A stretch of DNA of 64,000 nucleotides, taken from NCBI GenBank assembly GCA_048058975.1, contig JBLLNP010000017.1, forward strand, positions 36,956 to 100,955, read 5' to 3'. Below the pieces are notes generated by a model. It did not search any database, was not told where the DNA came from, and saw nothing but the letters and a program-made list of their open reading frames with translations. The translations under genes were made by a program, and so were the position numbers. Below are positions 51,925 to 61,178 of the stretch, piece by piece (position 1 is the stretch's first letter; each line of letters opens with the position of its first letter). The stretch comes from RHLJ01 sp048058975. GTDB taxonomy: Bacteria > Bacteroidota > Rhodothermia > Balneolales > Balneolaceae.

Positions 51925-52881
51925 TTAAAAAACCTCTTTCGCCACTTCATATACCGATAGTGACTTCCCCATCGAATAGTAGTGCAGGGTTGGTACTCCA
52001 AATTCGATTAGTTCTTTAGATTGATGGATTGCCCATTCGATACCAACTTGTCGGGCAGCATCGTTGTCTTTGCATTTTTCTAACTCGCTAGAAAGTGCTT
52101 CCGGAATATCAATATGAAATAAATCGGGAAGTAAGGTAATCTGTCGCTTGGTAGTAATAGGTTTTAGACCGGGAACAATCGGTACTTCAATCCCAATTTC
52201 TCTACAACACTTTACAAAATCGAAGTACTTTTGGTTGTCAAAGAACATTTGAGTTACGATGTAATCTGCTCCCCCATCTACTTTTTGCTTTAAGTAGCGT
52301 AAATCGGTTTCCATATTTGGAGCTGTAGTATGCTTTTCAGGGTAACCCGCAACTCCTATACAGAAATCTGAGGAAGCCGCATTTTCTATTTCTTCATCCA
52401 GAAAAATACCGTTGTTTAAATCCACAACCTGACTCAAAAGCTCAGAAGCATAGCGGTGCCCATCCGGCTCAGGAACAAATTCACGATCGGGTCTGCGAAC
52501 ATCTCCCTGAAGTACCAACACATTATCTATCCCAAGAAAATTAAGGTCAATCAGTGCGTTTTCTGTTTCTTCTTTACTGAATCCCCCGCAAATGATATGT
52601 GGCACTGCATCTACTTTATAGTGATTCTGAATGGCCGCGCACATTCCAACTGTTCCAGGTCGTTTGCGAACCGATTTACGCTCCAGAAGTCCGTTTTCTC
52701 GCTTTTTATATACATATTCCTCCCGATGATAGGTCACATCAATAAAAGGAGGATTGAATTCCATGAGTGGATCAATATGGTCGAAAAGTGTTTGGATATT
52801 CTGCCCTTTTAACGGAGGAAGTACCTCAAAAGTGAATAGTGTTTTACCGTTTGCCTGATTAAAATAGTCTGTTACTTTCAT
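51925..52881 (-). CDS. metF: 5,10-methylenetetrahydrofolate reductase
   Basis: 318-aa FAD TIM-barrel enzyme reducing methylene-THF to methyl-THF, the methyl donor of methionine synthase. Visible: TFEVLPPLKGQNIQTLFDHI, IDVTYHREEY, VLVLQGDVRRPD, and DFCIGVAGYPEKH followed by GGADYIVTQMFFDN. It is the last gene of the riboswitch-led operon metH1-metH2-metF; a 121-base gap holding a palindromic repeat separates it from metH2. Regulation by SAM is inferred from this arrangement. Confidence 0.95.
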   Translation of the reverse strand: MKVTDYFNQANGKTLFTFEVLPPLKGQNIQTLFDHIDPLMEFNPPFIDVTYHREEYVYKKRENGLLERKSVRKRPGTVGMCAAIQNHYKVDAVPHIICGGFSKEETENALIDLNFLGIDNVLVLQGDVRRPDREFVPEPDGHRYASELLSQVVDLNNGIFLDEEIENAASSDFCIGVAGYPEKHTTAPNMETDLRYLKQKVDGGADYIVTQMFFDNQKYFDFVKCCREIGIEVPIVPGLKPITTKRQITLLPDLFHIDIPEALSSELEKCKDNDAARQVGIEWAIHQSKELIEFGVPTLHYYSMGKSLSVYEVAKEVF

Positions 52882-52892
52882 AGTACATGTTT

Positions 52893-52987
52893 GTCATTCT
52901 GAGCCTACCTGTTAGCAGACAGGTGAAAGCGAAGAATCTACCAAATTTTCAATCTTGCAGATCCTTCGGCAGTAGCCTCAGGATGAC
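52893..52987. repeat. Palindromic intergenic repeat, copy 1
   Basis: The ends GTCATTCTGAG (52893-52903) and CTCAGGATGAC (52977-52987) are inverted with one mismatch, and inner arms CGAAGAATCT / AGATCCTTCG continue the imperfect hairpin. The 95-bp element fills most of the metH2-metF gap. A related element occurs at 63623-63729 (shared GTCATNCTGA end), so it belongs to a dispersed family like those seen between genes in many Bacteroidota. Confidence 0.75.
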
Positions 52988-53002
52988 TTGTTTATTTGAT
53001 TA

Positions 53003-55690
53003 CTAAGGTTCATACCCCAAATTCGGAGCGAGCCATTTTTCGATTTCTTCTACCGATTTGCCTTTTCTTTCCGCGTAGTTCACAACCTGGTCTTTAGTGA
53101 TTTTTCCAACGCCAAAATACCTTGATTGAGGATGTGAGAAATAAAATCCGCTTACAGAACTTGCCGGGTACATCGCAAAAGATTCCGTAAGGCTGATTCC
53201 GGTATTCTTTTCCGCATCTAGCAATTCCCAAAGAATTTGTTTCTCTGTGTGATCTGGACAAGCCGGATAACCAGGAGCTGGACGAATACCCTGATATTTT
53301 TCCGCAATCAGTTCCTCGTTGTCAAACGCTTCATTTTTGGAATAACCCCAAAATTCTGTTCTTACTTTATAATGCATCCACTCTGCATGAGCTTCAGCTA
53401 AACGATCAGCCAAAGCTTTTACCATAATCGATTTATAATCATCGTTCCGGGATTCGTATTCCTTAATCAATTTTTCAATTCCTAAGCCGGTGGTTACAGC
53501 AAAGAAACCCATATAGTCTTTTTTCCCTGTATCCCAGGGAGCGATGTAGTCTGCTAACGAAGAATTTGGCTGACCGTTTCTTTTCTCTCCTTGTTGACGA
53601 AAAAAGTGAAACTTCGCTTTTTGTTTAACTCGTGATTCATCTTCAAATATAATTACGTCTTCCTCAAAAGAGTTTGCCGGATACAATCCAATCACCGATT
53701 TTGCTTTAAGAGATTTCGACTGAATGATCTCATCCAACATTACCTGAGCATCATCATAAAGCTCTTTAGCATGCTTACCGATCAATTGATTTTCAAAAAT
53801 ATCCGGATACTTCCCGGTCAACATCCATGTTTTAAAAAAGGGCGACCAATCTATAAACGCTCTGAGTTCTGATAGATCTACATCTTCAAAAACTTTTGTA
53901 CCGATAAACTCTGGTTTGTGAAACTCAGTAGAATCCCAATCGATTTTAGTTCGGTTTTTCTGAGCCTGCTCAAAACTAAGCAACGACTTAGAAGCAGTGC
54001 GTTTTTCATGTTCCTCTCTCATTTTTGAGTATTCGTTCTTTGTAGAAAGAATAAATTCTCTGCTGTTTCCTTCGTTCAATAAATCGCTGCATACCGTTAC
54101 CGAACGTGAAGCATCAAGTACATGAACAACGGAAGACGCATAGTTAGGGTCTATTTTTACCGCGGTATGAATGCGGGAAGTGGTGGCACCACCAATCAGC
54201 AACGGAATTTTCATATTACGGCGCTGCATTTCCTTTGCAACTCCTACCATCTCATCCAGAGATGGAGTGATTAGTCCGCTTAAACCTATGATATCTGCTT
54301 TTTCTTTCTCAGCTTCATCCAGAATTTTTTCCGTGGGAACCATCACTCCCAAATCAACAATATCAAAATTATTACAAGCCAGTACTACACCAACAATATT
54401 TTTCCCTATATCATGAACGTCGCCTTTAACCGTAGCAAGTAATACTTTTGCCCGTTGTTTTGTGTCTTTATTCTTCTTCTTTTCTTCTTCCAGATACGGC
54501 GTAAGATAAGCTACGGCCTGTTTCATCACCCGGGCACTTTTAACCACCTGGGGAAGAAACATTTTGCCTGAACCGAATAAATCACCCACAATGTTCATCC
54601 CATCCATTAGCGGACCTTCGATTACTGCTAATGGACTCTTAATTTTTTGTCGGGCTTCCTCGGTGTCTTCTTCTATAAAACTGGTGATCCCTTTAATTAG
54701 GGCATGGCTCAACCGTTCTTCAACCGGACCGGATCGCCATTCTTCTGTTTCTTTCTCTTTTCCTGATCCCGAATCCCTGTATTTCTCAGCAATTTCGAGA
54801 AGACGCTCGGTGGCATCACCTCGCCTGTCCAGTAATACATCTTCTACCCGTTCAAGCAGTTCTTTCGGTATTTCGTCATAAACTTCGAGTTGTGTAGGAT
54901 TCACAATCCCCATATCCATTCCATGCTGAATGGCGTGATAGAGAAAAGCTGAGTGCATGGCTTCTCGAACGGGATTATTCCCCCGGAAAGAAAAAGAAAC
55001 ATTGCTTACTCCACCGATAATATGCGCGCCTGGAAGATTCTCTCGAATCCACTTAGCAGCCAGAAAGAAATCCAGGGCGTTTCGCCGATGTTCTTCCATT
55101 CCTGTTGCAACGGGGAAAATATTCGGATCCATGATTACATCAGCAGGATCAAAACCAACTTGCTCCGTTAAAAGCTTATACGATCTCCCGCAAATATCTT
55201 TCCTGCGTTCCAGATTATCGGCCTGACCATCCTCATCAAAAGCCATAGAAATTACCGCTGCACCAAATCTTTTGATGATTTTCGCTCTACGAAGAAATTC
55301 TTCTTCCCCATCCTTCAGGCTGATTGAGTTTACAACCCCTTTTCCCTGGATGCATTTTAAGCCCGCAAGAATCACTTCCCACTTAGAGGAATCAATCATT
55401 ATGGGAATTCGGGCAATTTCGGGTTCCGAAGCGATAAGATTTAGGAATGTGGTCATTTCCTGGGAGCTATCCAGCATTCCTTCGTCCATATTAACATCCA
55501 GAATCTGAGCACCTCCCCTAACCTGATCGAGCGCTACTTCTAAAGCGGTTTCGTAATCCTGAGCTTTAATAAGATTCAAAAATCGCTTTGAGCCTGTGAC
55601 ATTGGTCCGCTCTCCAACATTCACAAAATTGGAATCAGGAGTGACAATAAGAGGTTCGAGCCCGCTAAGTTTTAAAGGATTGGGTTTCAT
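53003..55690 (-). CDS. metH: Methionine synthase, cobalamin/pterin-binding and reactivation part (MetH2)
   Basis: 895 aa corresponding to the C-terminal three quarters of MetH. Methyl-THF-binding TIM barrel (about 15-280, VNVGERTNVTGSKRFL), cobalamin cap (about 330-405), B12-binding Rossmann (about 410-540, VKGDVHDIGKN with cobalt ligand His426), and SAM-binding reactivation domain (about 575-895, EFWGYSKNEAF, RPAPGYPACPDHTE). It lacks the N-terminal homocysteine barrel, which is encoded by the preceding gene. The two overlap by one base (TGATG), so the products are made in equal ratio and must act as a complex. Confidence 0.95.
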   Translation of the reverse strand: MKPNPLKLSGLEPLIVTPDSNFVNVGERTNVTGSKRFLNLIKAQDYETALEVALDQVRGGAQILDVNMDEGMLDSSQEMTTFLNLIASEPEIARIPIMIDSSKWEVILAGLKCIQGKGVVNSISLKDGEEEFLRRAKIIKRFGAAVISMAFDEDGQADNLERRKDICGRSYKLLTEQVGFDPADVIMDPNIFPVATGMEEHRRNALDFFLAAKWIRENLPGAHIIGGVSNVSFSFRGNNPVREAMHSAFLYHAIQHGMDMGIVNPTQLEVYDEIPKELLERVEDVLLDRRGDATERLLEIAEKYRDSGSGKEKETEEWRSGPVEERLSHALIKGITSFIEEDTEEARQKIKSPLAVIEGPLMDGMNIVGDLFGSGKMFLPQVVKSARVMKQAVAYLTPYLEEEKKKNKDTKQRAKVLLATVKGDVHDIGKNIVGVVLACNNFDIVDLGVMVPTEKILDEAEKEKADIIGLSGLITPSLDEMVGVAKEMQRRNMKIPLLIGGATTSRIHTAVKIDPNYASSVVHVLDASRSVTVCSDLLNEGNSREFILSTKNEYSKMREEHEKRTASKSLLSFEQAQKNRTKIDWDSTEFHKPEFIGTKVFEDVDLSELRAFIDWSPFFKTWMLTGKYPDIFENQLIGKHAKELYDDAQVMLDEIIQSKSLKAKSVIGLYPANSFEEDVIIFEDESRVKQKAKFHFFRQQGEKRNGQPNSSLADYIAPWDTGKKDYMGFFAVTTGLGIEKLIKEYESRNDDYKSIMVKALADRLAEAHAEWMHYKVRTEFWGYSKNEAFDNEELIAEKYQGIRPAPGYPACPDHTEKQILWELLDAEKNTGISLTESFAMYPASSVSGFYFSHPQSRYFGVGKITKDQVVNYAERKGKSVEEIEKWLAPNLGYEP

Positions 55691-56694
55691 CAGGCTGCGG
55701 CTTCCTCGCTTATTTTTCTAGGTGAATAGTGTGCTGCAAGTTCGGCCATTTTTTTGATGTGATCGGGTGTGGTTCCACAACAACCGCCTAAAATATTCAC
55801 TAAGCCATCCTCCAGAAATTCTTTTACTTCCTTAGCCATTAATTCAGGTCCCTGATCATATTCTCCAAATTCGTTTGGAAGTCCTGCATTTGGGTAGGCA
55901 CTAATGAAGTGAGGCGAATACTTTGAAAGCGTTTTCAGGTATGGAGCAAGTTGTTTAGCACCCAAAGCGCAGTTAAAACCAATACTCAACAACGGAGCAT
56001 GAGAAAGTGAAATCAAAAAAGCTTCAACTGTTTGACCTGATAGTGTTCTTCCGCTAGCATCAGTAATGGTTCCTGAAATCATAATTGGGATTTCTTTCCC
56101 GGTTTCATCAAATAACTCAAGAATCCCGAAAATTGCGGATTTTGCATTAAGTGTGTCAAAAACTGTTTCTATAAGAATTATATCAGCTCCACCGTCGATC
56201 AATCCGCGAGCCTGATCTTTGTAGGCCACCGTTAATTCATCAAAAGAAATAGCGCGGTATTCCGGTCGGGCTACATCCGGAGACATAGAGGCTGCTTTAT
56301 TCGTAGGGCCAATAGCCCCGGCTACAAATCTGGGTTTAGAAGGGTTTTGTTTTGTGAATGCTTCACATGCTTCTTTCGCCAACCGAGCCGATTCAAAATT
56401 GATATCGTAAACAGCGTCTTCCATGTGATAATCGGCCTGTGCAATAGTTGTACCGCTGAAGGTATTTGTTTCGATAATATCAGCTCCCACCTCCAGATAC
56501 TGTTCATGAATTTCTTTGATGATCTCCGGTCGCGTAATGGAAAGTAAATCGTTGTTTCCTTTAAGATCTATCTTCGAATCTTTAAAACGTTCTCCACGAA
56601 AGTCCTCTTCCGTAAGTTTATAACGCTGAATCATCGTGCCCATCGCTCCATCAAGCACCAATATTCTGTCTGATAAATGTTTTCTGATATCCAC
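55690..56694 (-). CDS. metH: Methionine synthase, homocysteine-binding part (MetH1)
   Basis: 334 aa from GTG 56694 (VDIRKHLSDRILVLDGAMGT). Homocysteine-methyltransferase TIM barrel with the zinc cysteines Cys242 (GFNCALG), Cys305 and Cys306 (GGCCGTTP). Longer readings start inside the riboswitch and are rejected. It is the first gene of metH1-metH2-metF and lies 52 bases after the SAM-I riboswitch, so synthesis should fall when SAM is plentiful. In single-chain MetH this is the N-terminal domain; the split form is known in some bacteria. Confidence 0.94.
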   Translation of the reverse strand: MDIRKHLSDRILVLDGAMGTMIQRYKLTEEDFRGERFKDSKIDLKGNNDLLSITRPEIIKEIHEQYLEVGADIIETNTFSGTTIAQADYHMEDAVYDINFESARLAKEACEAFTKQNPSKPRFVAGAIGPTNKAASMSPDVARPEYRAISFDELTVAYKDQARGLIDGGADIILIETVFDTLNAKSAIFGILELFDETGKEIPIMISGTITDASGRTLSGQTVEAFLISLSHAPLLSIGFNCALGAKQLAPYLKTLSKYSPHFISAYPNAGLPNEFGEYDQGPELMAKEVKEFLEDGLVNILGGCCGTTPDHIKKMAELAAHYSPRKISEEAAA

Positions 56695-56746
56695 TCTGTA
56701 GTATGTAAATGATTGGCTTATTAACAAAGAGTGAAGGAAAAGCTCA

Positions 56747-56850
56747 CTTATTTTTCCCGGAATTTTCCGAGTGGGATTTGGCACCTTTCCCCACTAGAGG
56801 CGGTTGCCAAGACTTCAACGGGCCCATTCCCTCAGTCTTTCTTAATAAGC
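56747..56850 (-). ncRNA. SAM-I riboswitch
   Basis: The minus strand carries the SAM-I consensus in order: P1 5' strand GCTTATTAAG (56850-56841), GAGGGAA (56833-56827), GGGCCC, then TTGGCAACC, GGTGCCAAATCCC (56785-56773) and P1 3' strand AATAAG (56752-56747). About 103 bases, 52 before metH1. The 5' P1 strand GCTTATTAA can also pair with TTAATAAGC (56724-56716, minus) just past the aptamer, so a switching pairing is possible. A short AGTGA/TCACT hairpin (about 56748-56731) with a T-rich run lies between. Confidence 0.95.
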
Positions 56851-56860
56851 ATTAAACGAT

Positions 56861-56891
56861 CAAAGATAATACTAATCTATTTCAGAGCAAA
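56861..56891 (-). promoter_or_regulatory. Bacteroidota-type promoter of the methionine operon
   Basis: Minus strand: TTTG (56891-56888), 19 bases, TATCTTTG (56868-56861). This is an exact match to TTTG-N19-TAnnTTTG. The predicted start, near 56855, is just upstream of the riboswitch 5' end (56850). It also supports assignment of the window to a Bacteroidota-type sigma factor. Confidence 0.85.
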
Positions 56892-56911
56892 GGTATTGTC
56901 TGAAAACTAAC

Positions 56912-59272
56912 TCACTTAATGCTTTCTTTTTTAGTGTATTTAAAAATAGTTTGATACAAATGGCCAGGTTCGAATGGTTTTGGAACAATTTCATTTACTC
57001 CCGACTCATACGCATTAGCATGTTCTTCAAATACATTAGAGGCTGTTAATGCAACAATCGGAAGGGTACTAATCGACTCCGTTTTTAAAGCTCGTATTTG
57101 TCTAGTGGCTTCATATCCATCCATAACCGGCATGTGTAAATCCATCAGTACTACATCATAGGAATTCTTTTGCACTTCTGAGACCGCTCGTTCTCCATTT
57201 TCACATATACTTGGATTAATATCCCATTTGTTAAGGAAGCGGCGAATAACCTGAACATTAACAGGGTTGTCTTCCACAAGAAGTACTTTAGCATGTTTAA
57301 GACTTTCCAAAGCACTAAAATCCATCTTGTCTTCCTCACGTAGTTCAGCTCCACTCCCCTTTTCGAAGGTGATTGAAAATGAAAACGATGTTCCCTTTCC
57401 TTCTGTGCTTACTACATTGATTGTGCTTCCATACAGCTCTGCAAGTTTTTTTGTGATAGCTAATCCTAAACCGGAACCTCCGTATTTCCTGTGAGTTTCT
57501 CTACTGGCTTGAATAAAACTTTCAAAAATAGCGTCCACTTTATCTGCAGGAATGCCAATCCCTGTATCAGTGATTCTGAAATTAACTGTCGCGGTTGTTT
57601 CGGTCTGATCGGCCAAGGAAACATCAACCACTACCGAACCTTCTTCTGTAAACTTCACCGCATTTGAAATTAAATTATTCAGAATTTGAGTTAATCGAGT
57701 TGGATCTCCCTTCAGGAATTCAGGAATCAACTCCTCATGTTCAATTTTAAAGTGAATGCCTTTTTTTACGGATTCGTGATAGAAAGACTGATATATCCCG
57801 GAGAGCAGGAATAAAGGCCTGAAATTGATCGATTCCAATTCAACTTTACCCGATTCCGCTTTATTATAATCAAGAACGTCGTTAACAATAGAAAGCAAGT
57901 TATTAGAAGAAAAAAGTAAGGTATCAAGATAACCTTTTTGATCTTCTCTGGGGTTTTCGCTCAAAAGTAGATTAGTCATTCCAACCACCGCATTCATTGG
58001 AGTACGTATCTCGTGACTCATAACCGACAAAAACTGTGCTTTTAACTCGGTTGCTTCTTCGATTTGTCGATTTTTCTGGACCAGCAGAGTATTTGCCTTT
58101 TTTCTTGTTTTGTTACTCTTATAGAGAATAAATGCTAGTACGAACAAGAGAGCGGTAATAACAACAAGAAGATTTCGAATCTTAGCTTGTTGACTTATTT
58201 GAGCTTCTTGCATAGCAGACCGCTCGTTAAGCAGTTCAATCTCCTGTTTCTGTTTCTCTGATTCGTACTTAGTTTGCAATTCAGCAATCTGTCTATTTCT
58301 TTCTACAGAAACCAAACTATCTTTCAAACCAGATTGGAGTTGGAAATAATGGAGCGACTCTTGAAAATTTTCCAGCTCAGAGTATGTGCTTGCTAAATCT
58401 TTATATGCGTTCTGTAATCCCGAAAGATCATTTACCTGCTTAAAATATAAAACGGCTTCTTTATAATTTTTGATGGCGATTTCAGGCTGATCAACTAACA
58501 AAAACAATGAAGCGATATTCATGTAGCTAAAGCCTACCCCCGAACTGTTTCCTAACTCCTTTTCAATTAAAAGAGATTGTTCATGAAATTGAATCGCCTT
58601 ACTAATATCCCCTTCAAGTTTATTTACTTCTCCAAGGTTATTATAAATAGCTGCTAATCCTTCCTTGAAACCAAGAGGAAGCATTAATTCAAGAGATTCT
58701 TCAAAATAAGATCTAGCATCAGAAATCTTTTCTTGTTGCTGAAATATTTCGCCAATATTATTCAAACTTCGTGCAATACCAAGAGAATCTCCCTGCTCCT
58801 TCTTGGATTCTAGTGATGCACTATGAAATTGAAGTGATCGCTCAAAGTCACCCAGATTTTTATAAAGAATACCAAGATTATTTTGAATTCTTGCAACCCC
58901 GGATAAATCTTCTATTTCTTGACGCACCTCCAGAACTCTTAAAAAGTATTGCAATGCATTGGGTGAGTCTCCTTTCACGCTCGCCATAATTCCCAACTGG
59001 TTAAATATCTCGGCTTCTCTTGACTTGAGATTTAATTGTTGAGAAAGTTCCAATGCTGTATCGGCATACATTTTAGCAAGCTCGGGGTTCGAAAAACGGA
59101 CTTCTCTTATCTTTATGATTAATACATCAATTCTAGTAGAATCTGTCTTTAAACTAACTTGTGAATACTCAATTGAATCCGCTTGCACATATATAAAATT
59201 TACTTTTGCATTCACTATAGAGACATAGCTCCCCAAAAGTAAGAATAATAAATAACCTAGAGTTTTCTTCAC
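56912..59272 (-). CDS. Hybrid histidine kinase with periplasmic TPR sensor
   Basis: 786 aa from GTG 59272, chosen because it leaves a signal sequence (VKKTLGYLLFLLLGSYVS); the TTG 27 bases upstream overlaps a TATATTTG promoter box (59285-59292). Periplasmic TPR repeats (about 60-330), transmembrane helix (about 365-388, LLVVITALLFVLAFILY), HisKA with phosphoacceptor in SHEIRTPMNAV, HATPase_c (TDTGIGIPADKVDAIFESF, GGSGLGLAITKKL), and C-terminal receiver (about 659-780) with Asp711 in VLMDLHMPVMDG. The TPR sensor class responds to unknown signals. No separate response regulator with a DNA-binding domain is adjacent. Confidence 0.92.
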   Translation of the reverse strand: MKKTLGYLLFLLLGSYVSIVNAKVNFIYVQADSIEYSQVSLKTDSTRIDVLIIKIREVRFSNPELAKMYADTALELSQQLNLKSREAEIFNQLGIMASVKGDSPNALQYFLRVLEVRQEIEDLSGVARIQNNLGILYKNLGDFERSLQFHSASLESKKEQGDSLGIARSLNNIGEIFQQQEKISDARSYFEESLELMLPLGFKEGLAAIYNNLGEVNKLEGDISKAIQFHEQSLLIEKELGNSSGVGFSYMNIASLFLLVDQPEIAIKNYKEAVLYFKQVNDLSGLQNAYKDLASTYSELENFQESLHYFQLQSGLKDSLVSVERNRQIAELQTKYESEKQKQEIELLNERSAMQEAQISQQAKIRNLLVVITALLFVLAFILYKSNKTRKKANTLLVQKNRQIEEATELKAQFLSVMSHEIRTPMNAVVGMTNLLLSENPREDQKGYLDTLLFSSNNLLSIVNDVLDYNKAESGKVELESINFRPLFLLSGIYQSFYHESVKKGIHFKIEHEELIPEFLKGDPTRLTQILNNLISNAVKFTEEGSVVVDVSLADQTETTATVNFRITDTGIGIPADKVDAIFESFIQASRETHRKYGGSGLGLAITKKLAELYGSTINVVSTEGKGTSFSFSITFEKGSGAELREEDKMDFSALESLKHAKVLLVEDNPVNVQVIRRFLNKWDINPSICENGERAVSEVQKNSYDVVLMDLHMPVMDGYEATRQIRALKTESISTLPIVALTASNVFEEHANAYESGVNEIVPKPFEPGHLYQTIFKYTKKESIK

Positions 59273-59416
59273 TGTAACCCTTTTCAAATATATTGCCAAC
59301 GTAAATCAAATTGGATGAGGATTGAAGTCAAGAAATGTTACAAAAGAGAGAAACTTTTAATAAATGGTTTCGGTCTTAGGTCTGGGGAGTACACTATTAG
59401 AAACTTATTTTTCTAA

Positions 59417-61090
59417 TTAAAGTCGAGTAATAATCCCTAAATGCACTTTTCCATTTCCTAAACCATCCTCGGGAGAGATTGCATAAGCAAATTTGATTCT
59501 TCCAATTCGAACTTTATAACTAAGACCAAAGCCTGTTGAATAGAGAAAATCGGAAGCTTTGAAGCTATTGTCATTCTCAGTTAATAGTTTCGGGCGGTGA
59601 TAACTACCAATCGCTCCAAATAAAAAAAGGTAGGAATATCGATTTACAAGAAAACGATACTCCAAATCGGTCCAAATCAGCCGGGAGGCAAAAAATTGTT
59701 CTTCTGAGTATCCTCTGAATGAATTTGCTCCACCAAAACGGATTAAATCATTTTCTGTAATTTTATCAGAATCCAATAAGAATGCTTCTGCTGAAAAAGC
59801 AATCACATTTTTAGAAGTAACAGGTATGTAATAAGAAGCTTCAGATTGAATAAAGCGCTGTGTAAATGCGGCTATGGAGTCAATTTCTACACTCTTATTG
59901 GAGGCCCCAAAATGAAGAGAAAGTGCCATCCCTCGTGTTGGAACGTCAATATTGTTTACTGTTGAATATCTGAAACCCAGTTGCCCGTATCTTTTCTTCC
60001 CATCGGGTTCCCGGATTAAAGGAGTTGTATTTGATGAAACGGAAGAAACCTGACCAATTTCTCCGGTCAACTTTAGGCCTCTGTTAATCTTGTAATAAGA
60101 ATTCAGGCTTAAATTGCGGGTCTGGTACGTAGTATCGTTTTGATAAAGGTTAAAATTGAATCCAAGTCCTACCGGGATTGAACCAAACCAGTCCTGAGAA
60201 ATACCGATATTTAAACGTGTGGTTTCCGGCCGTAGCCTTTGATACTGTAAATCAATCCCATTACCCTGATTTAATACATTCCATAAAGAAAGTTCAAAGT
60301 CGCCTACAAGTTGACCGTTTCCATTTTGATCCGGCACATAGCCTAAAAGGCCGTCAAATTGGTTTAACGTGCGTTCCTGAACAGCAATCACAATCACTGC
60401 CCTGCTTTCTTCAACATAGACTTCAGGAAACGCTACTTCCTCGAATAACTCGCTTTGTTGCAAGTTTGAATGAAGTTCATCAAGTAAAGATTGGCTTATC
60501 AATACGGAATCCCGAAACCCGGAAATACGCGCTAAATACTCTGCATTGTTTGTACGTGCACCGGGAAAAAGAATCTCTGATGTTAAAAATGTCGGACCTG
60601 AGTCAACTTCAAGGACTATCTCCACTTCACACGCATTAGTTTCTGGCGTAAGAGATTCGATAGATATATTCGCGAAAAGAAAACCGAGGGATTCAAGCTC
60701 GTCCAGCATTCTATCAATCTCAAGCTCTAACATATAATCAGAATAAAGCTCACCTTCCAAACCAGAAAATTTAAACTGATCAAAGCCTGTTACAGAAATC
60801 ACATCAATTGTGAATCTGCAACCCTTTCTCACCTCGTATTCATCATCACTTATTTCCCTGATTGATGCGTTAAAAAAACCTTTTGACGAGTACCAGGTTT
60901 TTAAAATCACTTCTGGCTCAACATTGTTTTTCAGAAACTGTGTCCTCAACTCAGCAGGGATATCAATCTCAATGCCCTCTTCTTTAATTACAATAACATT
61001 TTGGGCAACAACGGATAATGACCACAAACTAATCCATAGAATTATAGAAAAAAATTTCAAACTAAGACCAAGTACGGTTCCCGATTTCAT
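59417..61090 (-). CDS. Omp85/TamA-like outer-membrane protein
   Basis: 557 aa. Signal peptide (about 1-29, ending SLSVVAQN), two or three POTRA-like domains (about 30-235, VRKGCRFTIDVISVTGFDQF), and a 16-strand-type Omp85 barrel (about 240-557) with the diagnostic strand-16 loop GGANSFRGYSEEQF and C-terminal aromatic-ended strand (KVHLGIITRL). Smaller than BamA (about 800), near TamA (about 580). A TamB partner is not in the window. Confidence 0.82.
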   Translation of the reverse strand: MKSGTVLGLSLKFFSIILWISLWSLSVVAQNVIVIKEEGIEIDIPAELRTQFLKNNVEPEVILKTWYSSKGFFNASIREISDDEYEVRKGCRFTIDVISVTGFDQFKFSGLEGELYSDYMLELEIDRMLDELESLGFLFANISIESLTPETNACEVEIVLEVDSGPTFLTSEILFPGARTNNAEYLARISGFRDSVLISQSLLDELHSNLQQSELFEEVAFPEVYVEESRAVIVIAVQERTLNQFDGLLGYVPDQNGNGQLVGDFELSLWNVLNQGNGIDLQYQRLRPETTRLNIGISQDWFGSIPVGLGFNFNLYQNDTTYQTRNLSLNSYYKINRGLKLTGEIGQVSSVSSNTTPLIREPDGKKRYGQLGFRYSTVNNIDVPTRGMALSLHFGASNKSVEIDSIAAFTQRFIQSEASYYIPVTSKNVIAFSAEAFLLDSDKITENDLIRFGGANSFRGYSEEQFFASRLIWTDLEYRFLVNRYSYLFLFGAIGSYHRPKLLTENDNSFKASDFLYSTGFGLSYKVRIGRIKFAYAISPEDGLGNGKVHLGIITRL

Positions 61091-61178
61091 TATGGAATAA
61101 TAACCAAAGCATTCGTTTTTATTGACGAATAAACTGAATAAATTTGAACTTTATTTTCCGTTTTAATTAACCCTTTAA

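Noticed and set aside
56695..56784. Longer metH1 start (GTG at 56784)
   Set aside because: It lies within the SAM-I aptamer and its translation matches no homocysteine-methyltransferase N-terminus.
60178..60639. 153-codon antisense frame in the TamA-like gene
   Set aside because: Opposite the barrel-coding strand; composition is that of a shadow frame.
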